Of a DNA stretch of 64,000 nt, positions 1-8,731 are shown piece after piece (the first letter of the stretch is position 1; the number at the start of each line of letters is the position of its first letter). The DNA is taken from positions 94,664 through 158,663 of the forward strand of contig CALMQS010000049.1 of assembly GCA_937871285.1 (NCBI GenBank). The letters run 5' to 3'. The stretch comes from an uncultured Sphingobacteriales bacterium (lineage in GTDB: Bacteria; Bacteroidota; Bacteroidia; Chitinophagales; Chitinophagaceae). The notes beneath the pieces were generated by a model, which did not search any database, was not told the DNA's origin, and was given only the letters and a program-made list of their open reading frames with translations. Position numbers and translations under genes: made by a program.

Positions 1-107
1 CGGGTAATTTTTTTGCATGGTTGTTTTGTTTTTTTATATGAACAAATCGTTTTTTATTGGAATTAGCCTGCCTGCCCTGCACCCTGAAACTTGCACCCTG
101 TAACTCT

Positions 108-992
108 TTACCTTCGCTGTGCTTTGGCGGTCATTTCGTTAAACACCGCCAGTTGTTCTTTCATGGCTAGTATCCTGTCCTGGGGTTCGGTACGGGCTTC
201 TAAAAGTATCCACCCGTTATATTTTATACCGGTAAAAAGATTCATGAGTTGCTGGTAGGGATACTCGTTAGTATTCAATTCGCGTACATGAACAGTATCT
301 CCGAACCATTTTTTTACTGAATTAAAATTGGCTTCCAGCCCGGGAGGGAGGAGGTCTTCGGGATTGCAGTTCCAGCAGATCTTTACATTGGGTTCGGTAA
401 CCTGTTCAAAAATAGCTTTCATGTTAGGAATTTCCTGCGTAAGGTTACCGTGCACTTCCACCCGCACCAATTGCCCGAGATTTTTTGCAAATTTTCCCAC
501 TTCATTAAAAGAGGAGGCTATTTGTGCAATTGTTTTTTCTTTGGGAACAGCAGCCGGCAGGTTATTGGGTTTTACTTTTATGCCTGTGGCCCCAATATCT
601 TTACAAAGCTGTATGTATGCTTTTGTTTGTTCAATATTTTTTTTCAGTTCAGCAGGGTCGGGACTGTGATATTCAAAATTAGAACCATAGCCGATACAGG
701 TAACCGGGCTGTTGGCAAAGCGTTTCTTCACCTCTGCCCGTTCTGCCGCAGACAGATTGATCTCAACCTTATGTGCATGCTGGGTTCTGAGCTCAACGCC
801 CCATAAGCCCGTTTTTTCACAATTGGCAAGTAGTGTGGGTAAATCCCAGTCTCTTCCCCACTGGTAAGTTACCAATCCAAACCGCATTTTGGGACCGGCA
901 TTGTAAAAGCTGCTTAATGTTCCGGCGGCGGTTAATCCTAAGCCCGCAATAGTGGTTTTGCGTAAGAAATCACGGCGTGACAGGTCTTTCAT
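108..992 (-). CDS. Tat-exported TIM-barrel sugar isomerase/epimerase-like protein
   Basis: 294 aa. The N-terminus has a twin-arginine signal (SRRDFLRK, residues 5-12) followed by a hydrophobic stretch, so export in folded form is expected. The rest resembles the xylose-isomerase-like TIM-barrel family (sugar phosphate isomerase/epimerase). Glu67 (GVELR), Glu179/His181 (VEVHG), Asn208/Asn210 and Glu265 (LLEAR) sit where this family usually holds its metal and substrate ligands. It is divergent from the DUF1080 gene at 1109. The two families often occur together in Bacteroidota sugar-degradation loci, where 3-keto-glycosides are handled. The exact substrate cannot be read from the sequence. Confidence 0.85.
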   Translation of the reverse strand: MKDLSRRDFLRKTTIAGLGLTAAGTLSSFYNAGPKMRFGLVTYQWGRDWDLPTLLANCEKTGLWGVELRTQHAHKVEINLSAAERAEVKKRFANSPVTCIGYGSNFEYHSPDPAELKKNIEQTKAYIQLCKDIGATGIKVKPNNLPAAVPKEKTIAQIASSFNEVGKFAKNLGQLVRVEVHGNLTQEIPNMKAIFEQVTEPNVKICWNCNPEDLLPPGLEANFNSVKKWFGDTVHVRELNTNEYPYQQLMNLFTGIKYNGWILLEARTEPQDRILAMKEQLAVFNEMTAKAQRR

Positions 993-1108
993 TTTTTCCT
1001 GGTGGGGATTTTTATTGATTATTTATTTTTTATGACTATGTTGGTGCTTATAACAGATAAACAGGAACGGTTTCCTATCCTGGATTTTATTTTTATAATT
1101 AAAGTTAA

Positions 1109-1876
1109 ATGAAAAATATATTAAAAATCACAAAGCCACAACTATGTGTTGTTGTGATGCTGATTATTGGCAGCTTTGCTTACGCGCAAAAAGCAACATT
1201 AGCATTTGGAAAAGTGAAGCCGCTTAATACGATTACTTCAGGTTTAAATGAGGGCACTCCCATACAATGGATCAATGTAAATACAGCGGAAGATACGTGG
1301 TCGTTAAAAGATGACATTCTTATTTGTAAGGGCTTGCCCATTGGTGTAATGAGAAGTGAAAGACAGTTTGAGAATTTCATTATGCATGTTGAATGGAAGC
1401 ATATGGAGGCGGGAGGGAACTCGGGCGTGTTTGTATGGAGCAGCGCCCGCCCTGGCAGCAATCGCCTGCCGGATGGCGTGGAGGTACAAATGCTGGAGTT
1501 AGACTGGGTGAAGCTGAATAAGCAAAATGGCGTTACACCGCCTATCGCTTATGTGCATGGCGAGCTTTTTGGCGTGGGTGGAGTAACCACTACTCCCGAT
1601 AATCCGCGCGGCGAGCGCAGTAAATCTATTGAGAACCTGTGTAAAGGCCGCGGCGAATGGAATACCTACGATGTGGTGTGCGTGGATGGTGTGATCAAAC
1701 TTTCCGTAAATGGAAAATTTGTTAATGGCGTGGCACATGCATCTCAAAAAAAAGGTTACCTGTGCTTAGAATCGGAAGGTGCCCTTATCCATTTCCGCAA
1801 CCTGCAAATTATTGAGCTTCCGCCGGGAGTAACGGCTGCAAGCCAGGCCGCGCCGTTGTTTGAAGCTAAGGATTGA
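1109..1876 (+). CDS. DUF1080 (3-keto-disaccharide hydrolase family) secreted protein
   Basis: 255 aa. A Sec signal peptide ends near AYAQ (residue 27). The body is a single concanavalin-like DUF1080 domain, with family features such as the central GGNSGVFV stretch, VEVQMLE and [10 protein letters not shown], and a closing HFRNLQI strand. Some characterised DUF1080 proteins hydrolyse 3-keto-glycosides, so a periplasmic or surface glycoside role is plausible but unproven here. It is the first of three DUF1080 paralogues in the window (others at 50113 and 58811). It faces the TIM-barrel gene across a 116-bp divergent spacer, which suggests shared control. Confidence 0.85.
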   Translation: MKNILKITKPQLCVVVMLIIGSFAYAQKATLAFGKVKPLNTITSGLNEGTPIQWINVNTAEDTWSLKDDILICKGLPIGVMRSERQFENFIMHVEWKHMEAGGNSGVFVWSSARPGSNRLPDGVEVQMLELDWVKLNKQNGVTPPIAYVHGELFGVGGVTTTPDNPRGERSKSIENLCKGRGEWNTYDVVCVDGVIKLSVNGKFVNGVAHASQKKGYLCLESEGALIHFRNLQIIELPPGVTAASQAAPLFEAKD

Positions 1877-1987
1877 TAAACATTAACCTTTATTAACCTC
1901 TGTTCTTTTTATTATAGTATGGTTGAAGCTATCTTTGGCGGCATCTGGCTTGTGGTGAATGATTACAGATAACCCTACAATACTATA

Positions 1988-4816
1988 ATGAAACCCGGTA
2001 TTCTGATTTTTATATTGCTGATTAGCTTTTCCATAGCAAGTATTGCCCAAACAAACCGTACGGTACGGGGTAAGGTATACGACAGCAGCCATGTGGTTTT
2101 ACCCGGCGCAACGGTAATGCTTATTCCCGATGCAGGTAAAGACACTTTAAAAACAGTAACGGACAAAACCGGGCAGTTCATTTTTTTACAGGTGGCAACA
2201 AAAAGATTTACATTAAAGATTACCAATGCAGGGCTGGAAGATGTGATCAACGCGTATGACGTTGAAGAAGGCAAATCCGATTTTAATATTGGCAGTATTA
2301 CCATGCTGCCCGCTTTCCAAACACTGCAGGAAATAGTGATCAGCCCGCCGCCGGTTGTTATTAAGGAAGATACCATTGAATTCCGGGCGGATTCTTTTAG
2401 GGTAAGGCCCAATTCATCGGTGGAGGATCTTTTAAAAAAGCTGCCGGGTCTGGAGGTAGATAAGGATGGCAATATTACCGCGCAGGGTAAAACGGTAACT
2501 AAAATTAAAGTAAATGGCAAAGACTTTTTTGGCGGCGATCCCAAAACCGCTTCCCGCGAATTGCCGGCAGATATTATAGACAAAGTGCAGGTGGTGGACG
2601 ATTACGGTGAACTTGCTGCTGCATCGGGTATTAAGGATGGCGATCCGGATATCATCATTAACCTCCAGCTAAAGAAAGATAAGAACCAGGGCGTATTTGG
2701 CCGCGCTTCCGCCGGGTACGGTACGGATGACCGTTACCAGGGTACCCTGAATGCTAACGTGTTCAGGGAAAGCACACAGCTTTCCGTTCTGGGGAATATG
2801 AATAATATTAATCAGAACCTCTTTAATTTCAGTGGTAATGCAGGCGGCGGCAACAGGGGCGGCGGTGGCGGAAGAGGCGGCGGAGGAGGAAATTCAGGGG
2901 GCGGTGATGGCGGCTCTTCAGATACCAATGCGGATCAGAATGGCATTACCGATAATAAATCCATCGGGGCTAATTTCAGAACGGATTTCAAAAACAAGAA
3001 AGGTTCTTTTTACGGTAACTATAGCTTTGCCAACCGCAACACGGTTACCTTACGTAATACCTCGCAGGAGAATTTCTTTGGTGACGGCTCATTCGTCAAT
3101 AATAAAAACAGCCTTTCCGATAACATTAATAATAATCACCGCGCCAATCTCAATTTTGAATACAATTTCGATTCGCTGAATTATCTTAAGGTGAGCCCCA
3201 ACTTTTCTTACGGGTATTCCAATAGCAGGAGTAACAGCGATTTTAATTATTGGGAAGATAATATATTTAAAACGCAGGAAGGATATAACGGGGATACGGT
3301 TCACCGGAAAACGCCCAATTTCAGCGGAGACATCAATTATAATCACCGCTTCAGAAAAAGGGGCAGGAACTTTTCGGTTAATATCGGGCTGGGCACTTCT
3401 TCCGTGTTAAGTGATGACGATAAGATCAACTTTACACGGGAATTCCTGAAGGCGGGTGGGTATTCGGATGCTTATCTCGACCAGTTGATCACACAGGATA
3501 ATAACAATTATAACTACGGCATCCGCGCCACCTACACGGAACCGGTTGCCAGCAACAGGTTCCTTGATATCAGCTACGCCTATAATAACTCGTATGTGAA
3601 AAATGACCGCCGCACTTTCGACCGCGACGCCCTCGGCAGTGCCCTTTCTTTTAACGACAGTCTTAGCAATGCGTATGAAAATACCTTTATCAATCAAAGA
3701 GCAGGGGTTAGCTTACGCACGGTTAATAAAAAATATAATTATAGCGTAGGGTTAACAGTGCAGCCTATGGAGATCAACGGCTATTCTATTACCAAAGACA
3801 GCGCATATACACCGCAACGGAGAATAAGCGTGGCGCCTTCCGCAAGGCTTTCCTACAATTTTTCCCGGACCAAACGGCTGAATATGAACTATAATGCCAA
3901 CTACGAGCAACCCTCTTTTGACCAGTTGCAGCCGGTTAAGGATGTATCTAACCCGCAATACCAAACCCAGGGTAACCCCAATCTGCGGCCGGCATTCAAC
4001 CATAATTTCCGTGCTTTTTTTAATAATTTTAATTATACAAGCGGCCGCACCATGTTTGTGGGGATGAGGGGAAATATGATCAATAACCGGATTGTAAATA
4101 ATAATATGCGGATAGACAGCAGCGGCGCGCAGTTAAGCATGCCTGAAAATGTAAAGGGCAACTACAGCTTATCCGGTTTTTATAATTATGCGCAGCCTTT
4201 CCGGAACAGGAAATACGTTGTTTCCTTAAATGGAAATGTAAATTATAATCATGATGTTGGACTGGTAGACAGCAAAAAGAACATCGGTAATAACTGGGTT
4301 GCCACCCAGCGGCTGAATCTTGAATTTAATTATAAAGAATGGCTTGAGTTAAACTTTAGCGGGGCTTACAGTCTTAATTCCACAAAATACACCCTCTCCC
4401 AAAATGGTGAACGCCTTGGTTCAGACGCATGGACATTGAGGAGTAATATGCGCATGGATATCCCGGGGGGACTGATACTGCGTTATGATATCAATTATCT
4501 TATTAATAACGGACTGGCATCCACTGTAAATGGCAATCCCACCTTATTCAATGCTTCTATTGAGAAAACCATCTTTAAAAAGAAGAATGGTTTTATACGG
4601 GTATCGGGGTTTGATATTTTTAACCAGAATACCAATATCAGCAGGCAGGTAACCGGCAACTCCATTATAGACAGCAGGGTAAACCGGCTTACCCGTTATT
4701 TCATGCTTACTTTTTCTTACCGGCTGATGCAGTTTAAAAGCGGGCAGCAAACCACTGAACAGAGCGGGGAAACAGGTCCGGGACGGGGAGGAAGAAGAGG
4801 AGATCGTCAGTGGTGA
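1988..4816 (+). CDS. Outer-membrane beta-barrel protein (TonB-receptor-like, OMP_b-brl_3)
   Basis: 942 aa. Signal peptide (about residues 1-20, ending IAQ), then a carboxypeptidase-regulatory-like Ig fold (about 25-110, starting VRGKVYD), a plug-like segment (about 115-235, with SVEDLLKKLPG and KVNGKDFFGGD), and a long barrel region rich in alternating aromatic strands. This order is typical of Bacteroidota barrel proteins related to TonB-dependent receptors that lack a SusD partner; none is adjacent here. A very Gly-rich segment lies at about residues 280-310, and the C-terminus is a Gly/Arg-rich tail after the last strand rather than ending in an aromatic strand. The ligand is unknown. It lies 111 bp downstream of the DUF1080 gene. 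Confidence 0.85.
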   Translation: MKPGILIFILLISFSIASIAQTNRTVRGKVYDSSHVVLPGATVMLIPDAGKDTLKTVTDKTGQFIFLQVATKRFTLKITNAGLEDVINAYDVEEGKSDFNIGSITMLPAFQTLQEIVISPPPVVIKEDTIEFRADSFRVRPNSSVEDLLKKLPGLEVDKDGNITAQGKTVTKIKVNGKDFFGGDPKTASRELPADIIDKVQVVDDYGELAAASGIKDGDPDIIINLQLKKDKNQGVFGRASAGYGTDDRYQGTLNANVFRESTQLSVLGNMNNINQNLFNFSGNAGGGNRGGGGGRGGGGGNSGGGDGGSSDTNADQNGITDNKSIGANFRTDFKNKKGSFYGNYSFANRNTVTLRNTSQENFFGDGSFVNNKNSLSDNINNNHRANLNFEYNFDSLNYLKVSPNFSYGYSNSRSNSDFNYWEDNIFKTQEGYNGDTVHRKTPNFSGDINYNHRFRKRGRNFSVNIGLGTSSVLSDDDKINFTREFLKAGGYSDAYLDQLITQDNNNYNYGIRATYTEPVASNRFLDISYAYNNSYVKNDRRTFDRDALGSALSFNDSLSNAYENTFINQRAGVSLRTVNKKYNYSVGLTVQPMEINGYSITKDSAYTPQRRISVAPSARLSYNFSRTKRLNMNYNANYEQPSFDQLQPVKDVSNPQYQTQGNPNLRPAFNHNFRAFFNNFNYTSGRTMFVGMRGNMINNRIVNNNMRIDSSGAQLSMPENVKGNYSLSGFYNYAQPFRNRKYVVSLNGNVNYNHDVGLVDSKKNIGNNWVATQRLNLEFNYKEWLELNFSGAYSLNSTKYTLSQNGERLGSDAWTLRSNMRMDIPGGLILRYDINYLINNGLASTVNGNPTLFNASIEKTIFKKKNGFIRVSGFDIFNQNTNISRQVTGNSIIDSRVNRLTRYFMLTFSYRLMQFKSGQQTTEQSGETGPGRGGRRGDRQW

Positions 4817-4836
4817 GGAGGAGGTATGAGGTAGAA

Positions 4837-4883
4837 GGTGTAAGGTGTAAGGTGTAAGGTATAAGGTATAAGGTATAAGGTAT
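4837..4883 (+). repeat. 7-bp tandem repeat (3x GGTGTAA then 3x GGTATAA)
   Basis: Six consecutive 7-mers: three GGTGTAA units then three GGTATAA units, with a partial seventh (GGTAT). It lies just after the stop of the outer-membrane barrel gene. The ordered switch between two unit variants suggests slippage expansion of each variant. Confidence 0.9.
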
Positions 4884-5349
4884 GATTAGCGAAAGTACCG
4901 GTACACCATAAGTTTAAAAATACGAAGCCGGAATTTCGAAATTCGAAAAGAAGAACCAAAAACCCAATCACAAAAACATATAAAACTCAAACCCGAAGCC
5001 AAAAGTCTTAAATCCGAAGCGAATACAACCATAACAATAAACGTAAACTAAAACAAAAAATCCGTTGCCCCATCAGGGGATTGCCTACTGCCGGTAGGCA
5101 GGCTTCGACCCCTTAAAAATAATACACATCATTCAAATTGGTTTGGGAACTCGCAATGACGGGTAAAATCCGAAGCGGGATGCAACTATAAACTATAAAC
5201 CATAAACCACAAATAACAAACCATAAGCGCATATTAAAACGAACATCCTATCCTGAGCCCGGTGCCTGCAACCTCCAACTTGTATCCTGTACCCTGCAAC
5301 TTGTATCCCGCAACTTGCTTCCCCCTATGGTTTTTTCACGCAATTCAAA

Positions 5350-5357
5350 TACCTTTG
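5350..5357 (+). promoter_or_regulatory. Bacteroidota-type -7 element for atpG
   Basis: TACCTTTG matches the TAnnTTTG -7 consensus of the Bacteroidota primary sigma factor. It lies 83 bp upstream of the atpG start codon. The -33 position 19 bp upstream reads ATGG rather than TTTG, so only the -7 half is convincing. Confidence 0.5.
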
Positions 5358-5439
5358 CGGTCATTTTGCGATAACCTGTAAGGAATAACAGGTTGTTATT
5401 CAATTAACTAATTATCAATCAACTACTTAACTTTTTAAT

Positions 5440-6324
5440 ATGGCCGGCGCCTTAAAAGAAGTTCGTAACCGGATCAAAAGCGTTCAAAGTACGCAGCAAA
5501 TAACCAAGGCCATGAAAATGGTAAGTGCGGCAAAACTACGCCGTGCCCAGGATGCTATTATTCAAATGCGTCCTTATGCCAAAAAGCTGCAGGAGATGCT
5601 CAGCAATTTAGTGAGTAATACAGATGGTGATAGCAGCGGGGATCTGGCTGCCGAACGGCCGGTGGAAAAAGTATTGCTGATCGTTATTTCCTCCGACCGC
5701 GGTTTATGCGGCGCCTATAATGCCAATGTTATTAAGCTTGCCCGTTCTGTAGCGCAGGAAAAGTATCCTTCGCAAATGGCAAAAGGCAATATCAACATTT
5801 GGCCTGTAGGAAAAAAGGCGTTTGATTTTTTTCAGAGAGGAAGTTTTAAAGTAAATCCCGCCTATAAAGATGTATTGCAGCATATTTCTTTCGAACACAT
5901 TCAGCAGGTAGCCCAGGATGCCATAGAAGCTTTTGCAAAAAAAGAATTTGATGTGGTAGAAGTGGTTTACAGTGAGTTCAGGAACGCGGCCACACAGCGA
6001 TTTACCGTAGAAAGATTTTTGCCTATTCCAAAAGCGGAAAATAAAGACGGTAAAACAACCAAAGCAGATTTTATTTTTGAGCCTGATAAAGAAGCCCTCA
6101 TAGCGGAACTGATGCCTAAGATATTAAATACCCAGTTATATAAAGCAGTGCTTGATGCCAATGCCAGCGAGCATGGGGCAAGAATGACGGCCATGGATAA
6201 GGCCAGTGAAAACGCGAACGAATTGCTGAAAAGTCTCCGTATTTCTTATAACAGGGCAAGACAGGCTGCTATTACCACCGAGCTTACCGAAATTGTGAGC
6301 GGCGCTGCTGCATTGCAGGGGTAG
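5440..6324 (+). CDS. atpG: ATP synthase F1 gamma subunit
   Basis: 294 aa, normal length. The N-terminal helix (GALKEVRNRIKSVQSTQQIT) and the C-terminal helix (YNRARQAAITTELTEIVSGA) are the two coiled-coil strands that form the rotating shaft of F1. The central Rossmann-like part carries SSDRGLCGAYN at about residue 88. The protein couples proton flow through Fo to ATP synthesis at the inner membrane face. No other atp gene is adjacent: the gene has its own -7 element and is followed by scpB, so in this genome it is separated from atpA, which usually precedes it. Confidence 0.97.
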   Translation: MAGALKEVRNRIKSVQSTQQITKAMKMVSAAKLRRAQDAIIQMRPYAKKLQEMLSNLVSNTDGDSSGDLAAERPVEKVLLIVISSDRGLCGAYNANVIKLARSVAQEKYPSQMAKGNINIWPVGKKAFDFFQRGSFKVNPAYKDVLQHISFEHIQQVAQDAIEAFAKKEFDVVEVVYSEFRNAATQRFTVERFLPIPKAENKDGKTTKADFIFEPDKEALIAELMPKILNTQLYKAVLDANASEHGARMTAMDKASENANELLKSLRISYNRARQAAITTELTEIVSGAAALQG

Positions 6325-6402
6325 TTACCGGTTTATACAATAGTATGGATTTACCGCGCTGATTAAACTATTTGAATCTTCAAATTTTCCTAAGAGGGAT
6401 AC

Positions 6403-7266
6403 ATGGAAATTTCACAGATCATATTACATATAGAGGCGCTGATATTTGCCAGCGAAAAACCACTCACCAGCATAGAGCTGGTTGACCTGGTAAACAATGC
6501 GCTGGGATTTATTGAAGACCGGGCCACCTTAGACCAGGTAGAATCGGCCATAGAAGGCATACGGGAAAAATATGCCACGGAATTTTATCCTTTTGAGGTA
6601 CGGCAAAGCGGCGGTGGCTGGCAATTTTTGACCAAGGGCGATTTTCATAAAACCATTGCCCAGCTAAATGGGGATAAATTTTTAAAGCGGTTATCAGCCG
6701 CCGCCATGGAAGCCCTGGCCATTATCGCATATAAGCAACCCATCACCAAAGGTGAAATAGAATCTATACGGGGTGTAAACTGCGATTATGTGATACAGAA
6801 ATTACTCGAAAAGGAATTGGTGGTAATTACAGGCAGGGATGAAGCATTGCCCGGAAAACCTTTAATATATGCTACCTCCCGTTCCTTTATGGATTATTTC
6901 GGCATTAATTCGGCCGAAGATCTTCCCCGGATAAAGGAAATATTGGCCGACCAGGTAGTGGAACCTACATTAGTAAACGCCCGCCATTTTGAGGTGGAAG
7001 CCGAAAGCAATTTAGTAGTGGCTGAAAATGGTGAGCTGGTGCAGCATACCACACTTACTATTGAAGGAGAAACAGAAGCAGAAGTAGTACGGGATGAACC
7101 AACTGCAGGCGAAGCGGGAGATGTAGCTGACGAAGATGCAGCAACAGATGATACAGTAACCGCTGGCCCCGGTACAACGGAAGATGGAACTGACAGTAAC
7201 CTTGATACAGACACCCGTACTGGCGAAGAAGAGAATGATGATGATGGAACAGACCGGGATACCTGA
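6403..7266 (+). CDS. scpB: Segregation and condensation protein B
   Basis: 287 aa. Residues 1-190 match ScpB, with the paired winged-helix fold and the hallmark segment LSAAAMEALAIIAYKQPITK followed by IESIRGVNCDYVIQKLLEK. ScpB works with ScpA and Smc in chromosome condensation and segregation. The last 80 or so residues form a highly acidic, Thr/Asp/Glu-rich low-complexity tail (…GEEENDDDGTDRDT) beyond the conserved core. Such tails are variable in this phylum and probably disordered. It lies 78 bp after atpG and could be co-transcribed with it. Confidence 0.95.
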   Translation: MEISQIILHIEALIFASEKPLTSIELVDLVNNALGFIEDRATLDQVESAIEGIREKYATEFYPFEVRQSGGGWQFLTKGDFHKTIAQLNGDKFLKRLSAAAMEALAIIAYKQPITKGEIESIRGVNCDYVIQKLLEKELVVITGRDEALPGKPLIYATSRSFMDYFGINSAEDLPRIKEILADQVVEPTLVNARHFEVEAESNLVVAENGELVQHTTLTIEGETEAEVVRDEPTAGEAGDVADEDAATDDTVTAGPGTTEDGTDSNLDTDTRTGEEENDDDGTDRDT

Positions 7267-7366
7267 TACACAATGCAAATCGCTCCTGTTTTAGCCATAC
7301 TTTCATTCTCCTCCGAAAATCTTAATTTAGCCCACCGGTTAGCTAAATATTGTTGAAAATTTGCGC

Positions 7367-8659
7367 ATGCCCTATTCATCCAAAACCTCCTTTCAGTTAA
7401 AACAAGCCATACAGGCTGTGCAGGAAGAAAAATTACAGGAGCTATTACGATACCTTCAGCAAAAATCTCCCTTTTATAAAGAAGTATTTGCAAAGCATCA
7501 TATTAATATAGCACAGATCAGTTCAGTAGCCGGCATGGCTCATATTCCCCCTACGTTAAAAGAAGACCTGCAGCAGCGCAATGATGATTTTCTTTGTGTG
7601 AGCCGTGATAAGATCATTGAATATACTTCCACCTCGGGTACACTGGGCAGTCCGGTTACCGTTGCGCTAACCGAAAGCGACCTGCAGCGGCTGGCATACA
7701 ATGAGTATGCTTCTTTTGTTTGCGCCGATGGAAAAGCAACCGATGTGTACCAGTTGATGCTTACGCTCGACAGGCAATTTATGGCTGGCATGGCCTATTA
7801 TTCGGGCATCCGGAAATTAGGCGCGGGCATTATACGTGTGGGGCCGGGTGTTCCTTCCCTGCAATGGGAAACCATATTCAGGCTAAAGCCCACGGCTATA
7901 GTGGGTGTTCCTTCCTTTATATTAAAATTGATTCATTACGCCACCGAACACGGGATAGACATCAATAACAGTTCGGTAAAAAAGGCAATCTGCATTGGCG
8001 AAAATATAAGGAATACCGATTTTTCATTGAATGTATTAGGCAAAAAAATAACGGAAGCATGGAAGATCAGCTTATATTCTACCTATGCTTCCACCGAAAT
8101 GCAAACCGCGTTTACAGAATGCGGCGCCGGTAAAGGCGGTCATCATAACCCCGAGCTGGTAATAGTGGAATTATTGGACGAAAATAACCGCCAGGTGCCG
8201 CCGGGCATACCAGCTGAGGTAACCATCACCACATTGGGCGTGGAAGGGATGCCACTGCTGCGTTATAAAACAGGTGATATCTGCATGTTTTTTGAAGAAC
8301 CCTGTAGCTGTGGAAGAAATACCATCAGGCTGTCTCCTGTTATCGGCCGAAAAAAGCAGATGATCAAGTTTAAAGGCACAACGCTTTTTGCCCCTGCTTT
8401 GTTCGATTTGCTGAATGGAATGGAAGATATAAAAGATTATGTGACAGAAGTATATTCCAATGAAATAGGAACAGATGAAGTATTGCTGCACCTGCTGCCG
8501 GTACGCTATAGTGAAGCATGCGATCATAAAATACGGGCCTACCTCCAGGCCAAGCTACGGGTAACGCCACATATTAAATACATTACCGCGGAAGAGATGC
8601 AGGGCATGCAGTTTCCGGAAATGGGGAGAAAGGCGGTGAAGTTTATAGACAGGCGATGA
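7367..8659 (+). CDS. Phenylacetate-CoA-ligase-like AMP-dependent ligase (pigment cluster)
   Basis: About 430 aa from the ATG at 7367; a TTG two codons earlier is also in frame. Adenylate-forming fold of the PaaK type: the phosphate loop STSGTLGSP is near residues 88-95, the adenine motif YASTEMQTAF lies mid-protein, a CSCGR knuckle is near residue 305, and a basic C-terminal stretch GRKAVKF is typical of PaaK proteins. It directly precedes TAL, FabG, KS and ACP genes. It therefore probably activates the aryl starter acid (p-coumarate type) as an adenylate for loading on CoA or ACP. That substrate is inferred from context. The scpB gene ends 100 bp upstream. Confidence 0.8.
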   Translation: MPYSSKTSFQLKQAIQAVQEEKLQELLRYLQQKSPFYKEVFAKHHINIAQISSVAGMAHIPPTLKEDLQQRNDDFLCVSRDKIIEYTSTSGTLGSPVTVALTESDLQRLAYNEYASFVCADGKATDVYQLMLTLDRQFMAGMAYYSGIRKLGAGIIRVGPGVPSLQWETIFRLKPTAIVGVPSFILKLIHYATEHGIDINNSSVKKAICIGENIRNTDFSLNVLGKKITEAWKISLYSTYASTEMQTAFTECGAGKGGHHNPELVIVELLDENNRQVPPGIPAEVTITTLGVEGMPLLRYKTGDICMFFEEPCSCGRNTIRLSPVIGRKKQMIKFKGTTLFAPALFDLLNGMEDIKDYVTEVYSNEIGTDEVLLHLLPVRYSEACDHKIRAYLQAKLRVTPHIKYITAEEMQGMQFPEMGRKAVKFIDRR

Positions 8660-8731
8660 ACAAAAATTTGATACATTTACCAATATTTATTTTTTTTGCG
8701 GTCGCGAGTACTTTAAAATAATCTTCGGGCA

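Larger units (their letters stand above)
4817..5439. other. Repeat-rich non-coding stretch before atpG
   Basis: No convincing gene in 623 bp. It opens with a 7-bp tandem repeat (4837-4883). Then come the family of AT-rich words seen in many intergenic regions here (AATCCGAAGC, ATTCGAAA, ACTATAAACCATAAACC) and a partial copy of a dispersed repeat (about 5070-5164) with a CCTACTGCCGGTAGG palindrome. Next is a run of phrases of the type CCTGCAACTTGTATCC (about 5255-5315). The atpG promoter element is at the 3' end. Confidence 0.7.

Noticed and set aside
328..806. Plus-strand frames inside the TIM-barrel gene
   Set aside because: They are shadows of the minus-strand gene, whose protein has clear family motifs and a Tat signal.
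8690..8698. Full promoter upstream of the ammonia-lyase gene
   Set aside because: A TTTG at 8667-8670 exists, but the T-run where the -7 element should be lacks the TA step at the right spacing.
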